From NCBI GenBank assembly GCA_963747375.1, contig CAVVFL010000034.1:18554-82553 (forward strand): 64,000 nucleotides of DNA, read 5' to 3'. The stretch is from Sva-07 sp963747375 (GTDB taxonomy: Bacteria > Actinomycetota > Acidimicrobiia > Acidimicrobiales > Ilumatobacteraceae). Below are positions 28,805 through 37,519 of this stretch, in pieces; the first letter of the stretch is position 1, and every line of letters begins with the position of its first letter. Under the pieces are notes generated by a model, which saw only the letters and a list, made by a program, of their open reading frames with translations, did not search any database and was not told where the DNA came from. A program made the position numbers and the translations under genes.

Positions 28805-29984
28805 TCAGGCGTGGACGGATGTCCAGGCGCCGTTGTCGGCGCTGGACCTGACGGCGGCGTCGACGAACTCGACACCCTCGAGCCCGTCGCGCGCGTCGGG
28901 GAAGTGGAGGGCCATCGGGTCGGGCGCGCGGCCGGATCGACGTGCGGCGATCGCCTCGGCGGCGTCGGAGTAGATGTTGGCGAAGCCTTCGTGGAAGCCC
29001 TCCGGGTGACCGGCGACGATTCGGCTCGCCCGTGCCGCGAGCGGGAGCGTGCCGGGGCCGTTGGGCGTGCGGATCTGCATCGGCGCCCCGGCGGGTCGGA
29101 AGACCAGCTGGGTCGGCACCTCCTGCATCCACTCGACGGTGCCACCGGTGCCCGACACCCGCAGGCGCAGACAGTTCTCCACCCCGGTGGCCGCCTGCGT
29201 CACCCAGAACGAGCCGCGGGCGCCGTTGTCGAACCGCAGCATGGCACCGGCGTAGTCGTCGACGAGCCGGTTGGCGACGATGTGGCCGACGTCGGCGGCG
29301 ACCTCGTCGACCTCCCTGCCGGTGACGAACCGGACGAGATTGTGGGCATGCGTGCCGATGTCGCCGAGGACGAGTGACGGCCCGCCCAGCACGGGGTCGT
29401 ATCGCCAGGGGAGCGGGCCGTCGGGATCGGGGTCGCGGGTGCCGGCCTTGCCGCCCTGCACGTACTCGACCTGCACCAACTGGATCTCGCCGAGCTGACC
29501 GTCGGCCACCATGGCGCGGGCCTGGCGGACCATCGGGTAGCCGGTGTAGTTGTGCGTGAGGCAGAACACGAGCCCGGTCTCCTCGACCGTGGCGACCACC
29601 TCACGCGCGTCGGCGAGCGTGTTGGTGATCGGCTTGTCGCAGATGACGTCGAAGCCGCGGCGGAGCGCGGCGATCGCATAGGCGTGGTGGCTGTCGTTCG
29701 GGGTCATGATCGCCACGACGTCGGCGCCGTCGGGCCGTGCCTGCTCCGCGGCGAGGAGTTCGTCGGCGTCGGAGTACGGCGCGGTCGGCCGGGATGCCGA
29801 TGGCGATGGCCGCCGTGCGTGAGCGTTCGGGGTCCGACGACAGGACGCCGGCGACCAGTTCGTAGCGGTCGTCGAGCCGGGCCGCCGTGCGGTGCATCGC
29901 CCCGATGAAGCTGCCCGGCCCACCGCCGATGACAGCGAGCCGGAGGCGCCGTCCGAGCATCTCGATGACCGGGTTCGAATCCAA
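28805..29984 (-). CDS. Gfo/Idh/MocA-family oxidoreductase, one frameshift
   Basis: About 392 residues. The Rossmann domain starts RLRLAVIGGGPGSFIGAMHR, a frame change near 29790 joins AIGIP to DVVAIMTPNDSHHAYAIAAL, and CDKPITNTLADA gives the (E/D)KP motif. The C-terminal domain has LGDIGTHAHNLVRFVTG, where the conserved catalytic His region lies. AGGAG precedes a TTG at 29984 by seven bases; the first ATG (29960) is an alternative. These enzymes oxidise sugars or inositols with NAD(P). The gene converges on the alpha/beta hydrolase at its 3' end with a 12-bp gap. Confidence 0.88.
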
Positions 29985-30095
29985 CGTGGTGCTCCTCGCA
30001 GTGGGTGACGACCCGACAGTACAACCGCCGCCCCGCCCTCCGCCCTCCCGCCCTCCCGCCGCCCCGCCCTCCCGCCCTCCCGCCCTCGCCTCCCC

Positions 30096-30145
30096 GTTTG
30101 CGTTGCACTTCGGTTGGGGCGGGCCAACCGAACTGCAACGCAAAC
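30096..30145. repeat. REP-like palindromic repeat, copy 2 (near-perfect)
   Basis: Left arm 30096-30117 and right arm 30124-30145 are 22 bp each and pair at 21 of 22 positions, with a 6-bp spacer GGCGGG. The arm core is GAACTGCAACGCAAAC. Outside the arms a pyrimidine tract rich in GCCCTCCC units (about 30029-30095) faces a G-rich tract with GGGGAC units (30146-30178), so the symmetry continues with low complexity. It lies between divergent genes (28805-29984 and rpf at 30319). Confidence 0.85.
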
Positions 30146-30318
30146 CGGGGGGACGGGGACGGGGACGGGTGGGGACGTGACGGATGGCTCGTCGCCCCGC
30201 GACCACTTTTCGTCACGTGTTCGTAACATTGGCGCTTCGACCACCAGGCCAAGCCAGGCAATCGCCTGTGCCCGAGTGCTCTGAGGACCCACGTCGGTCC
30301 CAGCTGCCAAGGAGTGTC

Positions 30319-30888
30319 ATGACCCCCCAATCCCCATCTCGTCGCGTGCACGCGCGCCGGAACCTCGTTCGCCGATCTGCCATGTTCCTCGTTGCCGCGG
30401 TCCTCGTCGGAGGCGTGCCGCTCGTCGCCCACGCCCTCACCGACGACGTCGCCGCCGAGCGTGTGCTCGCCGCATCCCCCACGCCGGTGCCGTTCATCGA
30501 GACGGTCCCACTCGAGGGGTCACCGAAGTCCCGGACTTCGCAGCGGAGCTTCGAGCGGCCACGCGCACAGGCCACCGTCGCCCCGGCGTCGAGCGTCGCG
30601 CCGCTCCCGGACGTCGTAGCGCCGGGCCCGTCCGCCGACCAGTGGGCCGCGATGCGCGACTGCGAGTCGGGTGGCGACTACTCGATCACGAACCCGTCCG
30701 GGAAGTACCGCGGGGCCTATCAGTTCGATCGGTCGACGTGGAACTCGGTCGCCGAGCGCCATGCGCCGGCCCTCGTCGGCGTCGACCCGGCCGCCGCGTC
30801 TCCGGCGGATCAGGACGCGATGGCGCTCGCCCTCTACTCCGAACGCGGCGCCCGCCCGTGGCCGCACTGCGGACGTCACCTCGGCTGA
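30319..30888 (+). CDS. Resuscitation-promoting factor-like transglycosylase
   Basis: A 189-residue exported protein. A basic N-terminus with hydrophobic stretch (SAMFLVAAVLVGGVPLVAHA, about residues 20-40) serves as signal or anchor. A Pro/Ser/Ala-rich linker follows, and the C-terminal domain from about residue 110 reads QWAAMRDCESGGDYSITNPS with the catalytic Glu in DCESGG, then YRGAYQFDRSTWNSV, and ends RPWPHCGRHLG. This is the Rpf/transglycosylase-like domain, which cleaves peptidoglycan. AAGGAG precedes the ATG. The 140-bp leader after the palindromic repeat could hold a regulatory RNA, but I could not match it to the c-di-AMP riboswitch often found before rpf genes. Confidence 0.9.
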   Translation: MTPQSPSRRVHARRNLVRRSAMFLVAAVLVGGVPLVAHALTDDVAAERVLAASPTPVPFIETVPLEGSPKSRTSQRSFERPRAQATVAPASSVAPLPDVVAPGPSADQWAAMRDCESGGDYSITNPSGKYRGAYQFDRSTWNSVAERHAPALVGVDPAAASPADQDAMALALYSERGARPWPHCGRHLG

Positions 30889-30949
30889 AGCGGCCCGAGC
30901 GACGCAGTCGGCGGTCGACCGGAATCGCCCGTTGCGCGAAACTCCTGAG

Positions 30950-31543
30950 ATGGCACAGGTCAAGCAGGGGCGATGGACGGCCGAGATCGACGGGGACTTC
31001 GTCGTCTTCCTCATCGGTGCCCGACCGAACAGCTTCTTCCACCTGCTCAGGTCGTTCGCCGATCTGGGCGGTCGGCGGGGGATGAATCACATGTTGAAGT
31101 ACCTCATGGAGCATCCGGAGAAGGGTCTGCTGGGGTACGAGAACGGCTTCCCGACGATCGTGCAGTACTGGCGGTCGTTCGAGCACCTCGAGGCGTTCGC
31201 CCGCGATCAGGACGACCCGCACCTGGAGCCGTGGCGGAACTACTGGCGGCGTGTCGGCAAGTCCGCGCGCACCGGGATCTGGCACGAAACCTTCCTCGTC
31301 AGCAGCGGGGAGTACGAAGCGATCTACGGCAACATGCCTCCGATCGGCTTGGGCAAGGCGACGACGCTCGTCCCGGTCTCGGAGTCGAGCACCGCTCGGT
31401 TGCGTGTCCGTAGGGGGGCCGGTGCTCAGGCGCCGCCGCCGACGCTGACGACTGACCGCAGGCGTCGCACCCGGCTCGTCGGAGGGTCCCGAGCACCGTT
31501 TACGTTTGGCCCATGGGGAGCGTGTCGTCGGTTCCGGGGTTGA
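30950..31543 (+). CDS. DUF4188-family protein
   Basis: The core of about 145 residues begins MAQVKQGRWTAEIDGDFVVF and includes GARPNSFFHLLRSFADLG, MEHPEKGLLGYENGF and WRNYWRRVGKSARTGIWHET, which matches the DUF4188 (monooxygenase-like, dimeric alpha/beta barrel) family. A likely end lies near 31425 after PVSESSTARLRV; the present frame runs on for about 40 low-information residues and overlaps the MFS gene, so the natural stop was probably lost to an indel in the G-run at 31413. The function is unknown; related fungal proteins are linked to nitroaromatic or toxin oxidation. Confidence 0.75.
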   Translation: MAQVKQGRWTAEIDGDFVVFLIGARPNSFFHLLRSFADLGGRRGMNHMLKYLMEHPEKGLLGYENGFPTIVQYWRSFEHLEAFARDQDDPHLEPWRNYWRRVGKSARTGIWHETFLVSSGEYEAIYGNMPPIGLGKATTLVPVSESSTARLRVRRGAGAQAPPPTLTTDRRRRTRLVGGSRAPFTFGPWGACRRFRG

Positions 31544-33051
31544 CCAACGCCCGCCTCCACGCGGTGCTCGGTGCGCTCATCCTGGCGGTGCTGTTGGCGT
31601 CGATGGAGATCTCGATCATCTCCACCGCGTTGCCGACCATCGCCGGCGAGTTCAACGCGTTCGAGAGCTTCGCCTGGGTCGGCACGGCGTACATCGCCAC
31701 GGCCGCGATCGGAACGCCGCTGATGGGGAAGCTGTCGGACCTGTACGGTCGCCGCCCGATCTTCCAGCTGACGCTCGGGCTGTTCATCGTCGGGTCGCTG
31801 CTGTGCGGATTGTCGCAGTCGATGAACCAGCTGATCGCGGCGCGGGCCGTCCAGGGTTTGGGCGGTGGCGCGATCCAGGCGCTGGCGTTCGCCATCCTCG
31901 GCGACATCCTCCCGCCCCGCGAGCGGGGCCGCTACATCGGCTACTTCACGTTGGCGTTCGTCGGCGCGGCGTTGTTGGGGCCGCTGATCGGCGGTCTGAT
32001 CATCGACCACTGGACGTGGCCGTGGATCTTCTTCATCAACGTGCCGCTGGGAGCGATCGCCAGCATCGTCAGCTACTTCGCGCTGGAACTGCCGTTCCCG
32101 CGTCGCAAGGCCCGGCTCGACGTCGCCGGGGCACTGCTGTTGGCGATCACGATCGGCGGGCTGATGATCGCGCTGGAGGTGGGTGGCACCGATGGCTGGT
32201 TCGAGCCGGTCGTGATCGCCATGTTCGCCGGGGTCCTGCTCGGGCTCGTGCTGTTCATCCTCGTCGAGCGGCGGGCGGTCGAACCGATGATCCCGCTGCA
32301 CCTGTTCGGCAATCGGGTGGTGCTGATGTGCGTGATCGCCGGGGCGTGCGCCGGCACGATCGCGTACGGAGCGGGGCAGTTCCTCCCCTTGTACTTCCAG
32401 GACTCGCTGTTCGTGTCGCCCACGGAGTCCGGGCTGCGGATGCTGCCGCAGATGCTCGGCGTCACCCTCGGCACGTTCGGGATCGGGCGGCTGATCCTGC
32501 GGACCGGCCGTTACAAGGCGTATCCGGTGGTGGGATCCTCGGTCGCTGCGGCCGGTCTGTTCGCCATCAGCTTCATCACCGGGTCGACGCCGTACGCGTT
32601 GCTGATCGTGCCGATGATCGCCACCGGTTTCGGCATGGCGGCGGTGTTCACGACCACGTCGATCGCCACCCAGAACGCCGCGGACTACTCCGACCTCGGT
32701 GTCGCCACCGCGACGATCATGTTCTTCCGCACGCTCGGCGGCGCCGTCGGCCTGGCGGTGTTCGGCACGATGCTCAACGCGACGATCCGGCGCGAGATCC
32801 CGGCCCGTCTCGGCATCAGCGCCGACGACGCGGCGGGTCTGATCCGCGAGCCTGCCGACATCGCCGCCCTTCCGGCGGCGAGCCGCGAGGCGGTGGTCGA
32901 GAGCCTGGCATCGGGTGTCGGACACATCTATCTCGTGTGTGCCGGTGTGATGGTCGTCAGCCTGGTCGCCATGATCCTGATGCCGGAACTGACACTGCGC
33001 GCCCGAGCCGGCATCTCCGACGCTCTCGAACAGGCCGCCGCCCCCGCCTGA
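31513..33051 (+). CDS. MFS drug exporter, DHA2 family (EmrB/QacA type)
   Basis: An intact membrane protein of 512 residues with about 14 predicted helices. Motif A is seen as GKLSDLYGRRPIFQ after helix 2, motif C-like glycines in helix 5 (FVGAALLGPLIGGLIID), and the first helix carries LASMEISIISTALPTIAGE, the typical D/E-containing opening of DHA2 antiporters. It should export organic compounds by proton antiport. The start ATG at 31513 is the first in the frame. The upstream neighbour is the DUF4188 gene, and the two could be co-transcribed. Confidence 0.92.
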   Translation: MGSVSSVPGLTNARLHAVLGALILAVLLASMEISIISTALPTIAGEFNAFESFAWVGTAYIATAAIGTPLMGKLSDLYGRRPIFQLTLGLFIVGSLLCGLSQSMNQLIAARAVQGLGGGAIQALAFAILGDILPPRERGRYIGYFTLAFVGAALLGPLIGGLIIDHWTWPWIFFINVPLGAIASIVSYFALELPFPRRKARLDVAGALLLAITIGGLMIALEVGGTDGWFEPVVIAMFAGVLLGLVLFILVERRAVEPMIPLHLFGNRVVLMCVIAGACAGTIAYGAGQFLPLYFQDSLFVSPTESGLRMLPQMLGVTLGTFGIGRLILRTGRYKAYPVVGSSVAAAGLFAISFITGSTPYALLIVPMIATGFGMAAVFTTTSIATQNAADYSDLGVATATIMFFRTLGGAVGLAVFGTMLNATIRREIPARLGISADDAAGLIREPADIAALPAASREAVVESLASGVGHIYLVCAGVMVVSLVAMILMPELTLRARAGISDALEQAAAPA

Positions 33052-33087
33052 GATGTCACACGATTCGCAGCCGACCGTGAGCCACCG

Positions 33088-33600
33088 GTGAACACCGACG
33101 GGGGCATCCACGAGATCCCGCTGCCACCGATCGTGCCGGGCCGCCTCTGGCTGTGCGGGAAGCACGCCATCGGGCCGGATCCCGAGGGATTGATGGAACG
33201 GGTGAACGCCGACGTCGTGGTGTGCCTCAACGAGGAGTACGAACTCACCGAGCGCTACCCGGGGTACGTGACCTGGCTGCGGGCGCAACCGGCGGACCGG
33301 GTGCTCTGGTACCCGATTCCGGATCTGCATGCGCCGGGGCTGGAACAGTTCGGGCCCGTGCTGATCGACCTCGTCGATCGGGTGGTGGCCGGCAAGCGGG
33401 TGATCGTGCACTGCGCGGCCGGGATCGGGAGGGCCGGGACGACTGCGGTTGCCGTGCTGGTGTCGCTGGCCGTACCGCTCGACGAGGCGCTGGCGCATGT
33501 CCGCCGGCACCGTCCGGCGGCGGGTCCGGAGGCAGGTGCGCAGCTCGAACTCCTTCGCGAGTTGCACGCCCGAGTGGAGTCGGGCGACGTCGGTCGGTGA
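33088..33600 (+). CDS. Dual-specificity / tyrosine phosphatase-like protein
   Basis: A 170-residue cysteine phosphatase. The P-loop is VIVHCAAGIGRAGTTAVAVL (HCxxGxxRxG/T), the general acid may be the Asp in WYPIPDLHAPGL, and the N-terminus IVPGRLWLCGKHAIGP is typical of DSP-like proteins. It dephosphorylates protein or small-molecule phosphate esters; no substrate is predicted. The start is GTG at 33088, 36 bp after the MFS gene. It converges on the universal stress gene with a 1-bp gap. Confidence 0.88.
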   Translation: MNTDGGIHEIPLPPIVPGRLWLCGKHAIGPDPEGLMERVNADVVVCLNEEYELTERYPGYVTWLRAQPADRVLWYPIPDLHAPGLEQFGPVLIDLVDRVVAGKRVIVHCAAGIGRAGTTAVAVLVSLAVPLDEALAHVRRHRPAAGPEAGAQLELLRELHARVESGDVGR

Positions 33601-33601
33601 C

Positions 33602-34057
33602 TCAGCGATGCCCGACGGCGTGCACCAGGACCGGACAGTGGGCGTGACGGATCACATAGTCCGACGTCGAGCCGATGATGGCTCGCCGGACCCCGCCGCG
33701 ACCGCTGGTGCCGATCACGACGACGCTGGCCGGGAGCGATGCGGCGAGTTCGCAGATCGCCGTGCCGGGTGTGCCGACGACGGCGCGCAACTCGACGTCG
33801 TCCAGGCCGAGTGCATCTGCCGTGCGGTCGAGATGTGACTTCGCGAGGCGGTCGCCACTGGTTTCGATCTGCTCCGATCGATCGGTGGAGGAGCGCTCGA
33901 GCGTGAAGCCGGTGCCCGTCTCGACGACGGGATCCACCGGTGTTTCGACGGTCATGAGGACCGTTCGGTCGGCAGAGGCCAGGAGCGGCAGGGATGTACG
34001 GAGGGCCTCGATCGCGAAGTCCGAACCGTCGGTACACAGCATCACGATCGAGCCCAT
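33602..34057 (-). CDS. Universal stress protein (UspA family)
   Basis: A protein of 151 residues with the UspA fold. The N-terminal strand VMLCTDGSDFAIEALR (Asp contacting adenine in ATP binders) and the C-terminal nucleotide motif GTSGRGGVRRAIIGSTSDYV (G-x2-G-x9-G-S/T) suggest an ATP-binding member. The final strand CPVLVHAVGHR is standard. The ATG at 34057 is chosen because it begins just before the first strand. It stands alone, between convergent and divergent neighbours. Confidence 0.9.
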   Translation of the reverse strand: MGSIVMLCTDGSDFAIEALRTSLPLLASADRTVLMTVETPVDPVVETGTGFTLERSSTDRSEQIETSGDRLAKSHLDRTADALGLDDVELRAVVGTPGTAICELAASLPASVVVIGTSGRGGVRRAIIGSTSDYVIRHAHCPVLVHAVGHR

Positions 34058-34129
34058 GGGTCCGAGTGTTGCAGCCGGCATCGCCTGGTGCCTGATCTGT
34101 ACGCCACACCCGTCGGTCATGATGGGGTG

Positions 34130-37100
34130 ATGGCGGAACGGCTCCTCACCCCTTCGAAGATCACGGCGTGGCTCGACTGCGCCCATTTCCTCACGTTGAA
34201 GCACGAGGTCGAGGCGGGCACGCGCACCGTCGAGTCGAGTCCGTTCGGCGAGATGGCGCAGATGCTGCTCGACAAGGGTCTCGAACACGAGCAGGCGGTC
34301 CTCGCCCGGTATCGGGCCGAGGGGTTGTCGGTGTACGAGGTGCCCGAGCGTGACCGGGCCGACGACGAGTCGTTCCAGCAGTGGGTCGACCGGGTCGGCG
34401 ACGTGCTGGCCGAGGGCCACGACGTCGTGTTCCAGATGCCGTTCGTGCACGAGGGCATCCGGGGTATCGCCGACTTCCTGCGCCGGGTCGACCATCCCGA
34501 GACGGGCACGTTCACGTACGAGCCGATCGACGCCAAGCTCGCCCGCAAGGAGGCCAAGCCCGGCCACGTGCTGCAGCTGTGCTTCTACGCCGAGGCGATC
34601 GAGGCCGGCACCGGTGCGCTGCCCGAGTTCGTGTACATCGAGCTCGGGTCGGGCCGGGTCGAGGCGGTGCGCGTGGCCGACGTGCTGCCGTACTGGCGCC
34701 GCCTGCGCAGCCAGCTGGCGAAGCTCCTGGCCGAGGATGCGCCGAGGCCGACACCCGGCCCAAGCCGTGCGACCACTGCCAGTTCTGCGAGTTCGAGTTG
34801 GTGTGCGAGGCCCAGTGGCGGGCCGCCGATTCGCTCGTGCACGTCGCCGGTGTCCGCACCGCCGATCGCCTGTTGCTCCAGCAGAACGGAGTGACGACGA
34901 TCGCTGCGCTGGCTGTCCTCGATCACGAGGTCGCCGATCTCGACGAGGCCCGCCGGGCGACGTTCGTTCGCCAGGCCCGCCTCCAGGTGCAGGCCCGCAA
35001 CGCGCCCGACGAGAAGCCGCCGTTCGAGCTGCTCGACCCACCGTCGGCCACCGACCACGCCGCCCTGGTCGACGATCTCGACGCGCCCGACCCGATCGGG
35101 TTCGCCGCGCTCCCGGCGCCCGACGACGGCGACGTGTTCCTCGACTTCGAGGGTCATCCGTTCTGGCACGCCGACGCCGAGCTGTTCTTCCTGTTCGGCC
35201 TCATCGAGCGGTCGCCCGCCGGCGAGTGGGAGTTCACGGCGTTCTGGGCGCACGACCAAGGCCGAGGAGGCCGTCGCCACGAAGGCGCTCATCGATCATC
35301 TCGCCGCCCGTCGGGTGCAGTTCCCCGACATGCACGTGTACCACTACAACCACACCGAGCGGTCGTCGCTCGAGCGGCTGGTCACCGAGCACGGCGTCGC
35401 CGAACTCGCGCTCGAACAGCTGATCAGCACCGGCCAGTTCGTCGACCTCCTGCCGATCGTGAGGGGAGCGATGCAGGTCGGTGTCGAGGGCTACGGCCTC
35501 AAGCACATCGAGCGGCTCACCGACTACGAGCGAGGCCACGAGATCGACCGCGGCTCCGGCGCGGTCGTCGAGTACGAGCGCTGGATGGCGTCGAAGGATC
35601 AGGCCGGTCTCGATCGGATCTCGGCGTACAACGAGGACGACGTGCGCGCCACCCGGGCCCTGCGCGACTGGCTGGTGACGCAACGTCCGGCCGACGTGCC
35701 GTGGCGGGCGGCGGTGCTCGGCCGCGAGGAGCCGGCCGCCGAACTCGACGACCGGATCGAGGCGCTCCACGCGTTCGGACCCGGCACGGTCGAGCACCTG
35801 ATGGGTGACCTGCTCGGCTACTGGCGGCGCGAGCGCCAGGTGGTCAACGCCGACGCGTACCGCCTGTCGATCGCCGACGAGGCCGATCAGTTCGAGTCGC
35901 TGTCGGCGATCGCCCGGTTGACATTCCGTGGCTTCGAGCCGCAGCTGCTCAAGAGTGGCAAGCCGGCGAAGTGGCCGTGGGCACGCTTCACCTTCCCGCC
36001 GCAGCCGCTCGACGTCGAGATCGCCAGGGGGTCGGAGCTGATCGTCGCGGTGAACGAGCAGGAGTGGGTGTTCTTCAAGATCGCTGAGATCGACACCGAG
36101 GCCGGCGAGCTGGCGGTGACGTGGGACGGCGACGCCGAGGAGAAGGCCGTGTACCCATCGTCGCTCGTCCACTACAAGTGGTTCAAGGAGGGGGCGAAGC
36201 TGACCGCGCTCGAGGAGCTGGCCGACGAGATGCTGGTCGGGCGCGCCCATCGGGTCGGCCACGCGATGCTGCGCCGTGACCTCCCCGCGTTCGAGGCGGG
36301 CCGCGGTCCCGACGGTGGCGTGTTCGTCGGCGACGTCGACGCGATCTGCGGGTGGGCGACGGGACTCGACCGGAGTTACGTGCCGATCCAGGGGCCGCCG
36401 GGCACCGGCAAGACGTTCACCGGTGCGCACATGATCCGCACGCTCGTGAACGCCGGCATGCGGGTCGGGCGTGACGGCGATGAGCCACGCGGCGATCGAC
36501 AATCTGATGCAGGCCGTGGTCGACCGGTTCGAGGAGGAGGGCGACTCCGACCATCTGCGGGCGGTGCGCAAGGCGAAGGACGGCTCGGTCGCCGGCCTGA
36601 AGTACGTCGACGACAACCGCAACGTGGCAGAGGGTGACTACAACGTGGTCGCCGGGACGACGTGGTTGTTCGCGAGCCAGGCGATGCGTGACAACCCGGT
36701 CGACGTGCTGGTGGTCGACGAGGCGGGCCAGCTCGGCCTGGCCGACACGCTGGCGGCGACGATCTCGGCGACCAACGTGATCCTGCTCGGCGATCCGCAG
36801 CAGTTGGCGCAGGTGGCCAAGGCGAGCCATCCGGGCGGTGCCGGTGCGAGCGCGCTCGAGCATCTGCTCGGCGGCGAACTGACGGTGCTGCCCGAGCGTG
36901 GCGTGCTGTTGGAGACCACCTGGCGGATGCATCCCGACGTGTGCGGGTTCATCTCCGAGGTGATGTACGGCGGCAAGCTGCGCAGTCACGAGTCGTGCGT
37001 CGGCCAGTCGGCGGCCGGGCAGACCGGCCTGCGCTGGCTGCGAGCCGAACACACGGGCCGCTCGACCGAGTCACCGGAGGAAGCGGCGATCGTCGTGGCG

Positions 37101-37518
37101 AAGGTCGAGGAGTTGCTCGGCCGACCGTGGACCGATCAGCACGGTGACACCCGTCCGCTGACGATCGCCGACTTCATGGTGGTCGCCCCGTACAACGACC
37201 AGCGCCGCTGCATCGAGGCGGCGATGCGGGCGAACCGGGCGACGCAGGGGTGTGGAGGTCGGCACGGTCGACAAGTTCCAGGGCCAGGAGGCCGCGGTGG
37301 TGCTGTTCTCGATGACGACGTCGTCGTCGGAGTTCATGCCCCGCACCGCCGACTTCCTGTTCTCCAAGAACCGCCTCAACGTGGCGATCAGCCGGGCGCG
37401 GTGCCTGGCCTACCTGGTGTGCACCGACGAGCTGCTCGACACGAGGGCCCGTGACGTCGAGGAGATGGCGTTGATCTCGGCGCTGTGCTCGTTCGTCGAG
37501 CGCGCCGGCACGTCGTGA
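34130..37518 (+). CDS. TM0106-type RecB-like nuclease fused to superfamily 1 helicase, four frameshifts
   Basis: About 1130 residues. The N-terminal part is a RecB-like nuclease (LLTPSKITAWLDCAHFLTLK, DAKLARKEAKPGHVLQL) with a cysteine cluster CDHCQFCEFELVC at about residue 220 that may hold an Fe-S cluster. An RNase H-like part follows (VFLDFEGHPFWHADAEL, ISAYNEDDVRATRAL). The helicase half has GPPGTGKTFTGAHMI near residue 755, VVDEAGQLGLAD, LLGDPQQLAQV and DKFQGQEAAVVLFS. Frames change near 34740, 35260, 36470 and 37250. Expected to process DNA or RNA ends in repair or defence; the precise job is unknown. Confidence 0.88.
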
Positions 37519-37519
37519 G

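Noticed and set aside
30020..30180. Tandem GCCCTCCC-like units as a CRISPR or minisatellite
   Set aside because: The units are short, imperfect and without spacers. They are the C-rich flank of the palindromic repeat.
30180..30318. c-di-AMP (ydaO) riboswitch before the rpf gene
   Set aside because: Such riboswitches often precede rpf genes, but I could not find the conserved core in this leader. A covariance search would settle it.
31426..33567. Minus-strand frame of 713 codons over the MFS and phosphatase genes
   Set aside because: It mirrors G/C third positions of well-recognised plus-strand genes and encodes only low-complexity Arg/Asp/His-rich sequence.
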